Below are positions 16,279 through 25,013 of a stretch of 64,000 nucleotides of DNA, in pieces. The DNA lies in assembly GCA_034416335.1 (NCBI GenBank), contig DAOULV010000024.1, forward strand, positions 1 through 64,000, given 5' to 3'. The position numbers and the translations under genes are program-made. The stretch comes from MGML01 sp034416335. Its GTDB lineage: Bacteria > Chloroflexota > Dehalococcoidia > Dehalococcoidales > UBA2162. Each line of letters starts with the position of its first letter. The first letter of the stretch is position 1. Below the pieces are notes generated by a model. That model searched no databases. It was not told the DNA's origin and saw only the letters and a list, made by a program, of their open reading frames with translations.

Positions 16279-16417
16279 TGTCATTCTGGCGTAGGCCAGA
16301 ATCCAGGAAATCATCGCAGGAAAATGTACCAACAGGATATCGCAGATATTCTTCACTTCGGTAATTCTGGATTCCCGCCGGAGTTTACCCCGTATGAAAA
16401 TCGGGGCGGGAATGACA
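16279..16417. repeat. Long hairpin repeat, family A, copy 2
   Basis: Tandem to copy 1 with the conserved core GATATCGCAGATATTCTTCA and AATTCTGGATTCCCGCC; it ends GGGAATGACA. It ends eight bases before the selB stop codon, between convergent genes. Confidence 0.7.
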
Positions 16418-16424
16418 GAGAAGT

Positions 16425-18275
16425 TTAGTACAGCACCCGCTCGTCACCGACGCGGCGGGTGACCTTCTTTTCATCGAGGTATTCAAGCAGTGCCAGGACA
16501 TATTTGCGGCTGGTATTGAACATATCGCGGACCTCGCCGACACTGACGTTACCCCTCTCTTTTATGTGGGCGGTCACCTTTTCCACCATCTCGTTATAGG
16601 CTTCGGCTGAGAACACTACCGAAGAATGAACCTTGACCACCTGCTGGTGGTCTATCAGCAGGTTCAGCAGGTCCGGCTCGGGGACAAGGTCGCCGGGTGG
16701 TGAATACGGGTTCTTCTTCAGCGAATCGAGGAAGGCATCGATCTTAGCTTGTTGTGCCTGACTGAGAGTTACTTTATGTGAAGTTAATCTTACCGCCGTG
16801 CCTTCTTCAGCCACAATACCTTCGGCGGACAATTTCTGCCATATCGCCGGAGCGTATTTGCCCAGTTTCAGCCGGCTGCTAAGTTCCGCCTTGGGCATAC
16901 CGGGGCGGGTGGGAAATTTTTTATGGTAATCCTGTAATACACCGGTTGCCTGCGATATCAGGCGCTGCCAGCCTGGGGCGGTAAAGAGAAGGCGCTGGTC
17001 ACCCTGCCCGATAGCGGTTATCCTGCCTTCTTCTATCAACGATTCCAGAGCGGGCCTGGCTTCTGAAGCAGCCAGGTCGCTCTGCGAAATCAGCGCCGGG
17101 AGTTCCATCGGCTGACCGATCTCCAGCAGCGCTTCGATAACTTCATCCGTCGCTCCCGCTTCCTTAACCTCCAGTCCCCGGATTACGGCTTCACGGTGAC
17201 GGCGGAGCCGCTTTGTATGCGAATCGACTATTCTCCCGCCGCCCAGCGTATCCATCGGGGAGCGGATTATAAAATGGTCGCCCTTAACCAGAGCAACCGG
17301 TTCGGTCAGGACAAGCTGTATAAAAGCGCTGTCGCCCGGTTCCAGCCTGTCCCTGTCCAGGAGACGCACCTTTGCCATCGTCTCGGCGGCACCGGAATGA
17401 AAGCTGACGGTGGCATTATGGGGCAGAGGACGGCGGAGGTGCGGCAGCAGTCTGAGGCGGGCACTGAGCATCGTGGTAGCTTTAAGCCAGCCCGGTGTGG
17501 TGAGGACATTTCCCCGTGAAATGTCAGATGTTGCCACGCCCACCAGATTGACCGCTACGCGGTTTCCCAGCTCTGCGCGAGTTACTCGTGTCTTGTGCGA
17601 CTGCAACCCCCTGATTCTCGACCTCAGACCTGCTGGTACTATCTCTACCTCCTGTCCGGTAGACAGAGAACTGTCTATCAGCGTGCCGGTAATAACCGTG
17701 CCGGAACCGGATATTGTAAATACCCTGTCGATCGGCAGTCTCGGCCTGCCGGTATCCTTTCGCGGTTCGGTCGACTGAAGCTGCTCGTCGATTACCCGTA
17801 CGAGTTCCTCCAGGCCCTCTCCGGACACCGCTGAAACGGGAACAATCGGCGCCCCGTCAAGACCGGTACCGCTTAACAGTTCTTCCACGTCCAGTCTGAC
17901 CAGTTCCAGCCACTCATCATCGACCAGGTCTTTCTTGGTAATCGCCACGACGCCCTTCTTGATTTCAAGCAGGTCGATGATAGCCAGGTGTTCTCTGGTC
18001 TGGGGCATCACGCTTTCATTGGCGGCGACGATAAGGAGAGCAAGGTCAATACCTCCAACCCCGGCAAGCATATTCTTGATAAATTTCTCGTGACCGGGTA
18101 CGTCGACGATCCCCACTTCCTGTCCGGAAGGGAGTTTCAGCCAGGCAAATCCGAGGTCGATGGTCATACCCCGTTCCTGCTCTTCCCGCAGGCGGTCGGG
18201 ATTTATACCTGTCAGTGCATTTATCAGGACCGATTTGCCATGGTCGATATGTCCGGCGGTACCGAGTACAAACAT
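16425..18275 (-). CDS. selB: Selenocysteine-specific elongation factor SelB
   Basis: The 616-aa GTPase delivers Sec-tRNA-Sec to UGA codons marked by a SECIS hairpin. G1 is GHIDHGKSVL, G2 region TIDLGFAWL, G3 DVPGHEKF and G4 TKKDLVD (Thr in place of the usual Asn). Beta-barrel domains II and III follow (about 180-340), then the C-terminal winged-helix repeats that bind the SECIS (about 370-616; RLKLGKYAPAIWQKL and SRKYVLALLEYLDEK). With selC, selA, selD and two Sec proteins in the same window, its role is secure. It starts just downstream of hairpin repeat 18297-18383. Confidence 0.94.
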   Translation of the reverse strand: MFVLGTAGHIDHGKSVLINALTGINPDRLREEQERGMTIDLGFAWLKLPSGQEVGIVDVPGHEKFIKNMLAGVGGIDLALLIVAANESVMPQTREHLAIIDLLEIKKGVVAITKKDLVDDEWLELVRLDVEELLSGTGLDGAPIVPVSAVSGEGLEELVRVIDEQLQSTEPRKDTGRPRLPIDRVFTISGSGTVITGTLIDSSLSTGQEVEIVPAGLRSRIRGLQSHKTRVTRAELGNRVAVNLVGVATSDISRGNVLTTPGWLKATTMLSARLRLLPHLRRPLPHNATVSFHSGAAETMAKVRLLDRDRLEPGDSAFIQLVLTEPVALVKGDHFIIRSPMDTLGGGRIVDSHTKRLRRHREAVIRGLEVKEAGATDEVIEALLEIGQPMELPALISQSDLAASEARPALESLIEEGRITAIGQGDQRLLFTAPGWQRLISQATGVLQDYHKKFPTRPGMPKAELSSRLKLGKYAPAIWQKLSAEGIVAEEGTAVRLTSHKVTLSQAQQAKIDAFLDSLKKNPYSPPGDLVPEPDLLNLLIDHQQVVKVHSSVVFSAEAYNEMVEKVTAHIKERGNVSVGEVRDMFNTSRKYVLALLEYLDEKKVTRRVGDERVLY

Positions 18276-18296
18276 TTACAGTCTCTCTTTTCACCT

Positions 18297-18383
18297 TGTC
18301 ATTGCGAGGAGTTCGCCGCAGGTGGACGACGTGGTAAACTCTAAGATTTTTATAGATTGCTTCGCCTTCGGCTCACAATGACA
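18297..18383. repeat. Intergenic hairpin repeat, family B, copy 2
   Basis: It begins TGTCATTGCGAGGAG and ends TCACAATGACA with an internal TATAGATTGCTTCGCC; it fills the gap between the AICAR transformylase stop and selB. Confidence 0.6.
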
Positions 18384-18390
18384 ACCACAA

Positions 18391-19566
18391 TTAATGATGG
18401 AACAGCCTGGTACCGGTGAATATCATCACCATACCGTAATCATTACAGGCCTTTATAACCTCATCATCACGGATGGAGTTCCCGGGCTGGACCATATATT
18501 TCACGCCGCTCTGGTAAGCACGGTCTACGGTATCGCGGAAAGGCATGAATGCGTCCGAACTCAGGACAACTCCGGTAAATTTACTCAGCCATTCCTCCCG
18601 TTCCTTCAGGGTAAGCAGTGGCGGTACCTCTTCGAGGGCGTCTTCCAGATTTTTACGCTGCATCGGAGTAAGTCTTTCCAGCAGGTAAAGGTCGATGGCG
18701 TTGTTTTTCTCCGAACGACCAATCCCTTTTTTCCACTTCAGACCGAGGACGGCAGGATGCTGGCGTAACATCCATCGGTCGGCCTTGTCACCGGCTATCC
18801 GGGCACAGTGTATGCGCGACTGCTGCCCGGCACCGACGCCGATAGCCTGCCCGTCCACGGCAAATCCAATTGTGTTGGACTGCGTATACTTTATGGTAGT
18901 GGTAGCTACTATCAGGTCGCGTACCGCCGACTCGGGAAGCTCTTTATTTTCGGTGACGATATTAGTCAGCATATCGGAGCTTATTTCAAGGTCGTTCCTT
19001 TTTTGCTCGAATGCAATACCGAAAACCTCACGGATTTCAGTGTCTTTCGGAACGTAGTCCGCGTCTATCTCTATTACGTTGTATTTTCCGTTCTTCTTCT
19101 TTTTCAGTATTTCCAGGGCCTCCGCTTCATATTCCGGGGCGATCACGCCGTCGGATACCTCCCGCGACAGAATCCTGGCAGTGGGGACATCAACGGTATC
19201 ACTCAATGCCGCCCAGTCGCCATACGAAGATACGCGGTCGGCACCCCTGGCTCTCGCATAAGCGGTTGAGAGCGGAGACATTTCCATGTCTTCCACGAAA
19301 TAGGACTTCTTCAGGACATCGCTCAGCGATATACCTACTGCAGCACCGGCGGGACTTACGTGTTTGAAAGAAGCCGCAGCCGGGAGATTAAGCTGGTGTT
19401 TCAATTCCTTGACCAGCTGCCATGAATTTAGAGCGTCAAGCATATTGATATAACCCGGCGAACCGCTCAGGACGTTAAAAGGAAGTTTGCTTTCACGGCT
19501 GAATAGACGGGCGGGTTTCTGGTGAGGATTAAAACCATACCTCAGGGTTATCTCGAATTCACTCAT
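18391..19566 (-). CDS. Stand-alone AICAR transformylase (PurH-like, lacks IMP cyclohydrolase domain)
   Basis: The 391-aa enzyme transfers a formyl group from 10-formyl-tetrahydrofolate to AICAR in purine synthesis. It starts EITLRYGFNPHQKPARL, the opening of the AICARFT domain, and includes FKHVSPAGAAVG (family KHxxPxG), STAYARARGADR, the YTQSNTIGFAVDGQAIGVGAGQ active-site run (written in parts here) and a VQPGNSIRDDEVI tail. The N-terminal MGS-like cyclohydrolase domain of PurH is absent, as in the 390-aa stand-alone subfamily. It lies between selA and selB on the same strand with 23 bases to selA, so it is probably co-transcribed with them, a possible link to one-carbon supply from formate. 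Confidence 0.88.
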   Translation of the reverse strand: MSEFEITLRYGFNPHQKPARLFSRESKLPFNVLSGSPGYINMLDALNSWQLVKELKHQLNLPAAASFKHVSPAGAAVGISLSDVLKKSYFVEDMEMSPLSTAYARARGADRVSSYGDWAALSDTVDVPTARILSREVSDGVIAPEYEAEALEILKKKKNGKYNVIEIDADYVPKDTEIREVFGIAFEQKRNDLEISSDMLTNIVTENKELPESAVRDLIVATTTIKYTQSNTIGFAVDGQAIGVGAGQQSRIHCARIAGDKADRWMLRQHPAVLGLKWKKGIGRSEKNNAIDLYLLERLTPMQRKNLEDALEEVPPLLTLKEREEWLSKFTGVVLSSDAFMPFRDTVDRAYQSGVKYMVQPGNSIRDDEVIKACNDYGMVMIFTGTRLFHH

Positions 19567-19589
19567 TATATGACATTCCTTTCAGGTAA

Positions 19590-20978
19590 TTACTTCAAAT
19601 CTGCCGCGACTGCGTTCAGCACCCTGACCATTATTTCATCTTCTTCAAGCAGCACCGAACGCGGGTCGAGCAGCAGAACATCATCATTGATACGCCCGAT
19701 AACCGGCATCTCCTTGTGATTTCTCAGTTTTCGGGCAAGTGCCTGCACGGCAGAAGCACTCATACTTCCACCGCTTCCGATAGCGACCAGCCGTGTGGGA
19801 AGCGTGCTGCCCGGCAGGCTGCCGCCGCCAATCATGCTCTCACCGTCGATTACCTCGGCTTTTTTACCGATGGATTCCGCCCAAGCATCGGCGCGGCGAC
19901 CGATTTCATCCGGAGTCGCCGCTATCATCCGCCATATCGGGATTTTTTTCGTGGCTTCACCCCGCAGATAATGAAGAAGGGTTGCGGCAAGGCCAGCTAT
20001 TCGGGTTTTATCTGTACGCACCGCCCTTGCCAGAGGATGTTTTTTCAGCTTGTCCACCAGATGTTTTTTACCGACTATTATTCCTGCCTGGGGACCTCCC
20101 AGTAGTTTATCGCCTGAGAAGCAGGCCAGCCCGACTCCGGCAGAAACACTCTGCTGCACCATCGGTTCCGGGGCAAGGCCAAAATCAGCCGTATCCAGGA
20201 AACAGCCGCTTCCCAGGTCGTCCAGGACCGAAAGCCCGGACTGCTTTCCAAGGGCTGTCAGTTCCTCGATTGTAACGGTATGGGTGAACCCAATCACCTG
20301 AAAATTACTGGAGTGTACTCTCATCAGGGCAGCCGTCCGCTCCGTAATCGCGTTGCTGAAATCTTCTATGTAGGTACGGTTGGTGGTGCCCACCTCTACC
20401 AGTTTCGCCCCGCTCTGGCGCATAACGTCGGGGATACGGAAGCTGCCGCCTATCTCAACGGCTTCGCCGCGTGAGACGATTACTTCCTTTCTCTTTGCCG
20501 TAGCAGAGAGAGCCAGCAGTACCGCCGAAGCATTATTATTCACCACCATTCCGGCTTCGGCACCGCTTAAGCGGCACAAAATATCCTCGATATGAACGTA
20601 ACGGGAACCGCGTTTGCCGGTAGGAAGGTCGAATTCCAGATTGGAGTAATCGCGGGAGACCGTATCCATCGCGGCTATGGTTTCCTTGCTCAACGGCGCG
20701 CGCCCCAGATTTGTGTGGATAACAACTCCGGTGGCGTTAATGACAGGCCGCAGCACCGGATTTTCCAGTCTGTCGAGCTGGTCAGAAACCGACTGAACGA
20801 TATCGTCGAGAGCAGGGCTGGGATTACCTGCGGAAATACTCTCACGGGCTTTTTCCAGCTGCTCTCTGACCAGGTTTACCAGCAAATCATGAGGGTACCT
20901 GGCAGCAAGCCTGGCAATCCGTTCATCCGTGACAACCGTATCGACTCCGGGAAGCCTGCGGAATTCGTTCTCCATCAT
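19590..20978 (-). CDS. selA: L-seryl-tRNA(Sec) selenium transferase SelA
   Basis: The 462-aa PLP enzyme converts seryl-tRNA-Sec to selenocysteyl-tRNA-Sec with selenophosphate from SelD. It has the SelA N-terminal domain (LPGVDTVV..., residues 1-80, tRNA binding), INATGVVIHTNLGRAPL (substrate region), SRGEAVEIGGSFRIP and the PLP lysine in FSGDKLLGGPQAG. The C-terminal small domain ends in RVLNAVAADLK. It heads a minus-strand run selA, AICAR transformylase, selB. A weak promoter (TTGAAC, 19 bases, TAAAAT; 21020-20990) is possible upstream. Confidence 0.94.
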   Translation of the reverse strand: MMENEFRRLPGVDTVVTDERIARLAARYPHDLLVNLVREQLEKARESISAGNPSPALDDIVQSVSDQLDRLENPVLRPVINATGVVIHTNLGRAPLSKETIAAMDTVSRDYSNLEFDLPTGKRGSRYVHIEDILCRLSGAEAGMVVNNNASAVLLALSATAKRKEVIVSRGEAVEIGGSFRIPDVMRQSGAKLVEVGTTNRTYIEDFSNAITERTAALMRVHSSNFQVIGFTHTVTIEELTALGKQSGLSVLDDLGSGCFLDTADFGLAPEPMVQQSVSAGVGLACFSGDKLLGGPQAGIIVGKKHLVDKLKKHPLARAVRTDKTRIAGLAATLLHYLRGEATKKIPIWRMIAATPDEIGRRADAWAESIGKKAEVIDGESMIGGGSLPGSTLPTRLVAIGSGGSMSASAVQALARKLRNHKEMPVIGRINDDVLLLDPRSVLLEEDEIMVRVLNAVAADLK

Positions 20979-21038
20979 TATCCCCGCTTATTTTATCATA
21001 TAAAAACGCAGCTTGTTCAAGGGAAATGGTTTACCATT

Positions 21039-21155
21039 TGTCATCCCGTACTTGATACGGGATCCAGGAGACCATCCAGTATAAATATCCTGAATGGATA
21101 TCGTCGATATTCTTCATTTCGGTAATTCTGGATTCCCGCCTGCGCGGGAATGACA
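21039..21155. repeat. Long hairpin repeat, family A, copy 3
   Basis: It starts TGTCATCCCGTACTTGATAC and ends CGGGAATGACA; it shares the core ATATTCTTCA-TTTCGGTAATTCTGG-ATTCCCGCC with the copies near 16.1-16.4 kb. A short relative hairpin, GATTCCGGC-TTCC-GCCGGAATGG, follows at about 21174. Together they fill the gap between selA and the hydrolase. Confidence 0.7.
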
Positions 21156-21275
21156 AACGATAAAAATACTTTGGATTCCGGCTTCCGCCGGAATGGTCAT
21201 TGATTCCCCTCTCTGGACTATTTATCTGAATATGGTTTAGGATTTAGACATCAGACTTCCGTATCTTGGAGAATC

Positions 21276-22061
21276 ATGCCTTATACCGAAAACGAGGGTG
21301 TTCGAATCTATTACGAAACCGATGGTAAAGGTCCGCCGCTGGTGATGGGGCACGGAGGCAGCGATAACCTGGGGATGTGGCAGACTTACAGCTACAGAGA
21401 TGCTCTGAAAGAAAACTACCAGCTGGTATTGATCGATTTCCGCGGACACGGCAGGAGCGACAAACCGCACCGGGTCGAGGATTACGGGCCGAAAATGGCG
21501 GATGATGTAATCTACGTCCTGGACAGCCTGGGGATTTTCAAGACCAGCTACATGGGGTATTCACTCGGTGCCACGGTGGGTTATACACTTGCCGCACGAT
21601 ATCCGGAGCGATTCTCCGGCTTTATTCTCGGAGGGGTAACTCCATACGAATGGCCCGAAGAGATGGTGCTGGCGGTAAATATCGTCATTAAAAGTTACGA
21701 ACAGAAAATGAAAGACCCGAACGCATACATCGATGAGATGGAACAGATGCTCGGGAAAACGTTTACCGACAAAGAAATAGCCGAGCAGCTGTCCGGCGAT
21801 ACGGAAGCCGGTATCGCAGTCCTGACATCTCTGATTAACTGGCCGCCCCTGACCGATGAAGACCTCAAAGGAATAACGGCACCCTGTTTCCTGTACTGCG
21901 GCGACCAGGACCCGTTCTACAGCGGAATGCAGAAAAGCGTTGAGCTTATACCGCGTGCCAGGTTTCTTTCGATGGAAGGATTCAATCACATTACCGCATT
22001 CGTTCAGAGCGAACAGATACTCCCCTACATACACGCCTTCCTCAAAGCAGTTACAAAATAA
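21276..22061 (+). CDS. Alpha/beta hydrolase
   Basis: The 261-aa hydrolase has the canonical fold: oxyanion-hole motif GHGG (about 25-28), DFRGHGRSD, nucleophile elbow GYSLG (Ser about 96), acid YCGDQDPF (Asp about 209) and histidine FNHITAF (His about 237). It is likely an esterase/lipase or C-C-bond hydrolase; substrate is not predictable. It is the only gene between hairpin repeats and the promoter of the ABC operon, so it appears monocistronic. Confidence 0.86.
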   Translation: MPYTENEGVRIYYETDGKGPPLVMGHGGSDNLGMWQTYSYRDALKENYQLVLIDFRGHGRSDKPHRVEDYGPKMADDVIYVLDSLGIFKTSYMGYSLGATVGYTLAARYPERFSGFILGGVTPYEWPEEMVLAVNIVIKSYEQKMKDPNAYIDEMEQMLGKTFTDKEIAEQLSGDTEAGIAVLTSLINWPPLTDEDLKGITAPCFLYCGDQDPFYSGMQKSVELIPRARFLSMEGFNHITAFVQSEQILPYIHAFLKAVTK

Positions 22062-22082
22062 AGAAATAATATAGTTCAGGTA

Positions 22083-22111
22083 TTGACACCAGGTATCTCA
22101 TACCGTAATAT
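22083..22111 (+). promoter_or_regulatory. Sigma70-type promoter for the four-permease ABC operon
   Basis: Perfect TTGACA (22083-22088), a 17-base spacer and TAATAT (22106-22111). Transcription from about 22118 would give a leader of about 260 nt before the ATPase gene. Confidence 0.72.
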
Positions 22112-22117
22112 TTAACG

Positions 22118-22322
22118 TAACTTATTTCACAAAGTATAAAACAGGGGATAAAAGGGAATTAATTTAGTGTATCGTTGGAATTTCAAAAAGCTATTAATTG
22201 TTCATGGGATATGTGTGCCTGTGGCTTGGTGTATTTCCAGCGAGGAGTTACTTATTGAGTAGAACCGGATTACCGGAATGGAAATCAGCCAGGCCCAGGA
22301 AGTAAAATTCCCGGGCTTTTTT
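22118..22322 (+). promoter_or_regulatory. Structured leader of the ABC operon, candidate attenuator or riboswitch
   Basis: About 200 nt of non-coding leader ends in an intrinsic terminator (22293-22322) placed before the ABC genes. No ORF of note is inside. I see no T-box, TPP, c-di-GMP-I or cobalamin landmarks. A ligand-controlled terminator ahead of an exporter would fit an RNA that senses the exported compound, but the class is unidentified. Confidence 0.5.
22293..22322 (+). terminator. Intrinsic terminator in the ABC leader
   Basis: GCCCAGGAA (22293-22301) pairs with TTCCCGGGC (22308-22316) with one mismatch, followed by six T (22317-22322). Confidence 0.72.
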
Positions 22323-22378
22323 AGTTAATAAACAATGTAAAATCGGGGAGCTACAAATACGTAACGGATGGAGAAAAA

Positions 22379-23386
22379 ATGGCAATCATACAGGTTGAAA
22401 ATCTGCAAAAAACATTCAGACAGAGGAAAGGGAGAGAGGGACTGAAAGGAGCGATACAGGACCTTTTCAAGAGGGAATACCGGATCATACATGCCGTAAA
22501 CGGTATATCCTTCTCCGTAAACGAAGGCGAAATCGTAGGATATATCGGGCCTAACGGCGCCGGTAAATCGACAACGATAAAAATGCTGGTAGGAATACTC
22601 GTACCCAGCAGCGGCAACGTCACTGTCAACGGACTGGTGCCGTTTAAAAACCGCGAGAAAAACGCGAAGCGAATCGGAGTTGTCTTCGGTCAGCGTACCC
22701 AGCTCTGGTGGGATATACCGGTCTCTGAAACTCTCAGTCTGATGAGATACATTTACAAGGTCCCTGAGGAGCAGTACCGGGAAAACCTGAAAATATTCGG
22801 TGACATCCTGGGACTTGGTGAATTTATTAACGCGCCGGTCAGACAGCTCAGTCTCGGGCAGAGAATGCGTGCCGATATCTGCTGCGCCCTGCTTCACAAC
22901 CCGGATATCCTCTACCTCGACGAACCTACTATAGGTCTTGACGTGGTGGTTAAGGAAAGAATCAGGGAATTCGTCAGGGAGATAAACAGGAAAAGAGGAA
23001 CAACGGTGATACTGGCAACTCACGATATGTCCGATATCGAGAGACTGAGTTCGCGGGTAATGGTCATTAACTACGGCGATATCATGTACGACGGGAGTCT
23101 GAACAGCCTGAGGAGAAAGTACGGTACCGAAGAAACGGTAACCGCCGATATTCTCGGAGATATCACCGATATCAACGGGCTGTATGAACTCGGTGTCAGT
23201 GATGTCGATTATGAAGAGAACAAGATAACGATTAAATACGATAACGAGAAAATCAACTCGTCGGCGGTTGTCGGATGGCTGATGGATAAAGTCGAAACAA
23301 GGGACATAAATGTTGCCGGGACACAGATAGAGGATGTAATAAGGAGAATGTACCAGATACAGGGCAGGAACAATTCTGCTGATTAA
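22379..23386 (+). CDS. ABC exporter ATPase (ABC-2/DUF990 partner type)
   Basis: The 335-aa ATPase powers the four downstream permeases. Walker A is GPNGAGKSTT (about 60-69), Q-loop FGQRTQLWWDIP, signature LSLGQRMR (LSxGQ), Walker B ILYLDEPTIGLD and the H-loop ATHDMSD. The extended pre-Walker segment (RQRKGREGLKG...) and C-terminal 100-residue tail are typical of ATPases paired with PF06182-type permeases. It starts the operon downstream of the terminator leader; the first permease begins 13 bases after its stop. Confidence 0.92.
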   Translation: MAIIQVENLQKTFRQRKGREGLKGAIQDLFKREYRIIHAVNGISFSVNEGEIVGYIGPNGAGKSTTIKMLVGILVPSSGNVTVNGLVPFKNREKNAKRIGVVFGQRTQLWWDIPVSETLSLMRYIYKVPEEQYRENLKIFGDILGLGEFINAPVRQLSLGQRMRADICCALLHNPDILYLDEPTIGLDVVVKERIREFVREINRKRGTTVILATHDMSDIERLSSRVMVINYGDIMYDGSLNSLRRKYGTEETVTADILGDITDINGLYELGVSDVDYEENKITIKYDNEKINSSAVVGWLMDKVETRDINVAGTQIEDVIRRMYQIQGRNNSAD

Positions 23387-23398
23387 CGGGTGCCTGTA

Positions 23399-24205
23399 AT
23401 GAATATGCGTGTATATTACGAGTATATCAAGAATTCATTCAAAGAATACCTTGCTTACCGGTTCGAGTATTTCACCGGTATCATTCAAACACTGCTGTCT
23501 CTGATGGTCCAGCTTTACTTGTGGAATGCTCTGATGGGACGGTCGGGACCGGTATCCACCAATTCCGGTATCGTGACTCTGGAGGATATGGTTACCTACG
23601 TCCTGGTCAGTACGCTAATATCCAGCCTCGCCAGAAGCAGGGTTATCTACGACATTAATGAACGGGTTAGAAACGGACAGATATCCGCCGACCTTATCAG
23701 GCCTGTGAACTTTATAGGTTACATGTTCAGCAGGACAATAGGCAGGAGTTTCTTCAACTTAATTTTTCAATTCTTACCTGTCCTGGTAATAGGAATAGTA
23801 TTCCTCGATATCAATTTCCCGTCGATTCCGAACCTGCTGTTCTTCGGTATATCAGCCATAAACGCCATGATAATCCTGTTCCTCATTACCTTCTGCCTGG
23901 GATTACTTGCTTTCTGGTATATGTATATCTGGCAGGTCGATATGCTCCTCGGGACAGCGTTCGAGCTGTTTTCGGGAGGATGGATACCTCTGTGGTTTTT
24001 CCCCTCCGTACTCTTTACCATATCTTCATTCCTCCCTTTCAGACTTGTCTACTTCATTCCTATATCGATATTCCTGGGAAGACTCGAAGTGCAGGACTGC
24101 TGGTTCATGATATTACAGCAGGTAATATGGATAATTATCTTCTATGGCATTACCCGTATAATCTGGAACGCGGCAATAAAGAAACTTGTATTTCAGGGCG
24201 GTTAA
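23399..24205 (+). CDS. ABC-2-type permease, A-type copy 1
   Basis: The permease of about 268 aa has six membrane helices, with the cytoplasmic ENV-like region RVIYDINERVRNGQISADLI between helices 2 and 3 and WIPLWFFP before helix 6. It is clearly homologous to the A-type copy 2 at 25013 (same NSFKExLAYR opening, IPLWFFPxVxxTISSFLPFRL, AAIKKLVxQGG end). The start is uncertain: GTG 23390, ATG 23399 and ATG 23405 are all in frame and none has a strong ribosome site; the A-copy 2 alignment favours a start at or near 23405. Neighbouring B-type copy follows one base after its stop. Confidence 0.85.
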   Translation: MNMRVYYEYIKNSFKEYLAYRFEYFTGIIQTLLSLMVQLYLWNALMGRSGPVSTNSGIVTLEDMVTYVLVSTLISSLARSRVIYDINERVRNGQISADLIRPVNFIGYMFSRTIGRSFFNLIFQFLPVLVIGIVFLDINFPSIPNLLFFGISAINAMIILFLITFCLGLLAFWYMYIWQVDMLLGTAFELFSGGWIPLWFFPSVLFTISSFLPFRLVYFIPISIFLGRLEVQDCWFMILQQVIWIIIFYGITRIIWNAAIKKLVFQGG

Positions 24206-24206
24206 T

Positions 24207-25013
24207 ATGGAAACTTTAAAATTATTGATAAGGTCATACGGAACACACGCTAAGAGCACGCTGGAATACAGGCCGGCGTTCGTTACCGACGGTATCACCG
24301 TTATTATTTCCTACACGGTGATGTATGTCGGCATATGGATTCTTCTGGAAAAATTCAAGATGATTCAGGGCTGGACGATGTACGAAGTAATGTTTCTATT
24401 CAATATGAATTTGCTTGCGTACTCGCTTACAGCTTTCGCCTTCCGCACGCCGATGATAGAAGACATCGAAGATATGGTAAGGATGGGGAGGTTCGATATC
24501 GTCCTGACTAAACCGGTCAATTCTCTGGTTTATTTACTCCTCGGCAGGTGCACCGAAGGGTACTTCGGGCAGCTATCCGTGGTTACGGTAATATTTACCA
24601 TCTGCTTTATTAACCTTAATTTCGAGTGGACGATAGGTAAAATCATATTCTTTATCACCACAATAATCGGGGCTACGCTTGTCCAGGCGGCGATATTCAT
24701 CGCCCTGGGTACGCTAACCTTCTTTATCACGAGGCACAATGCGATATATAACCTGGTCAACGGAACAGGCAGAGGGTTTATAGATTATCCGATCAGTATT
24801 TATGATAAATACATTCAGGTAATTTTTACCTTCGTCATCCCCTTTGCTTTCGTGAATTATTATCCGGCTACCTTTCTGCTTGACAAAAGCGGCGAAGCAC
24901 TCTTTCATCCGGTACTCCAGTACCTGACACCGGTCGTCGGTATCGTCCTGTTCATTCTGGCATACAGGTTCTGGAAAATCGGTGTCAACAGGTACGAAAG
25001 CACAGGGTCCTGA
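24207..25013 (+). CDS. ABC-2-type permease, B-type copy 1
   Basis: The 268-aa six-helix permease is of the DUF990-like B-type. It shares RTPMIEDIEDMVRMGRFDIVL, GWTMYEVMFLFN and the C-terminal HPVLQYLTPVVGIVLFILAY with the B copy at 25815. The ATG at 24207 overlaps the region of the A-copy stop; a longer reading from 24186 would overlap that gene by 20 bases. Its stop overlaps the next ATG (TGATG). Pairs of A and B permeases normally form the heterodimeric channel with one ATPase. Confidence 0.86.
   Translation: METLKLLIRSYGTHAKSTLEYRPAFVTDGITVIISYTVMYVGIWILLEKFKMIQGWTMYEVMFLFNMNLLAYSLTAFAFRTPMIEDIEDMVRMGRFDIVLTKPVNSLVYLLLGRCTEGYFGQLSVVTVIFTICFINLNFEWTIGKIIFFITTIIGATLVQAAIFIALGTLTFFITRHNAIYNLVNGTGRGFIDYPISIYDKYIQVIFTFVIPFAFVNYYPATFLLDKSGEALFHPVLQYLTPVVGIVLFILAYRFWKIGVNRYESTGS
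24897..25000 (+). repeat. Near-identical 104-bp tract shared by the two B-type permeases
   Basis: This tract equals 26502-26605 with only two differences across 104 bases. The flanking sequences are much less alike, so this is local homogenisation within an old duplication. Confidence 0.8.

Noticed and set aside
16112..21155. CRISPR-like repeats
   Set aside because: Copies are few, irregularly spaced, and palindromic with no spacer structure or cas genes.
22325..23023. 232-codon minus-strand ORF
   Set aside because: It is the complement of the ABC ATPase gene.
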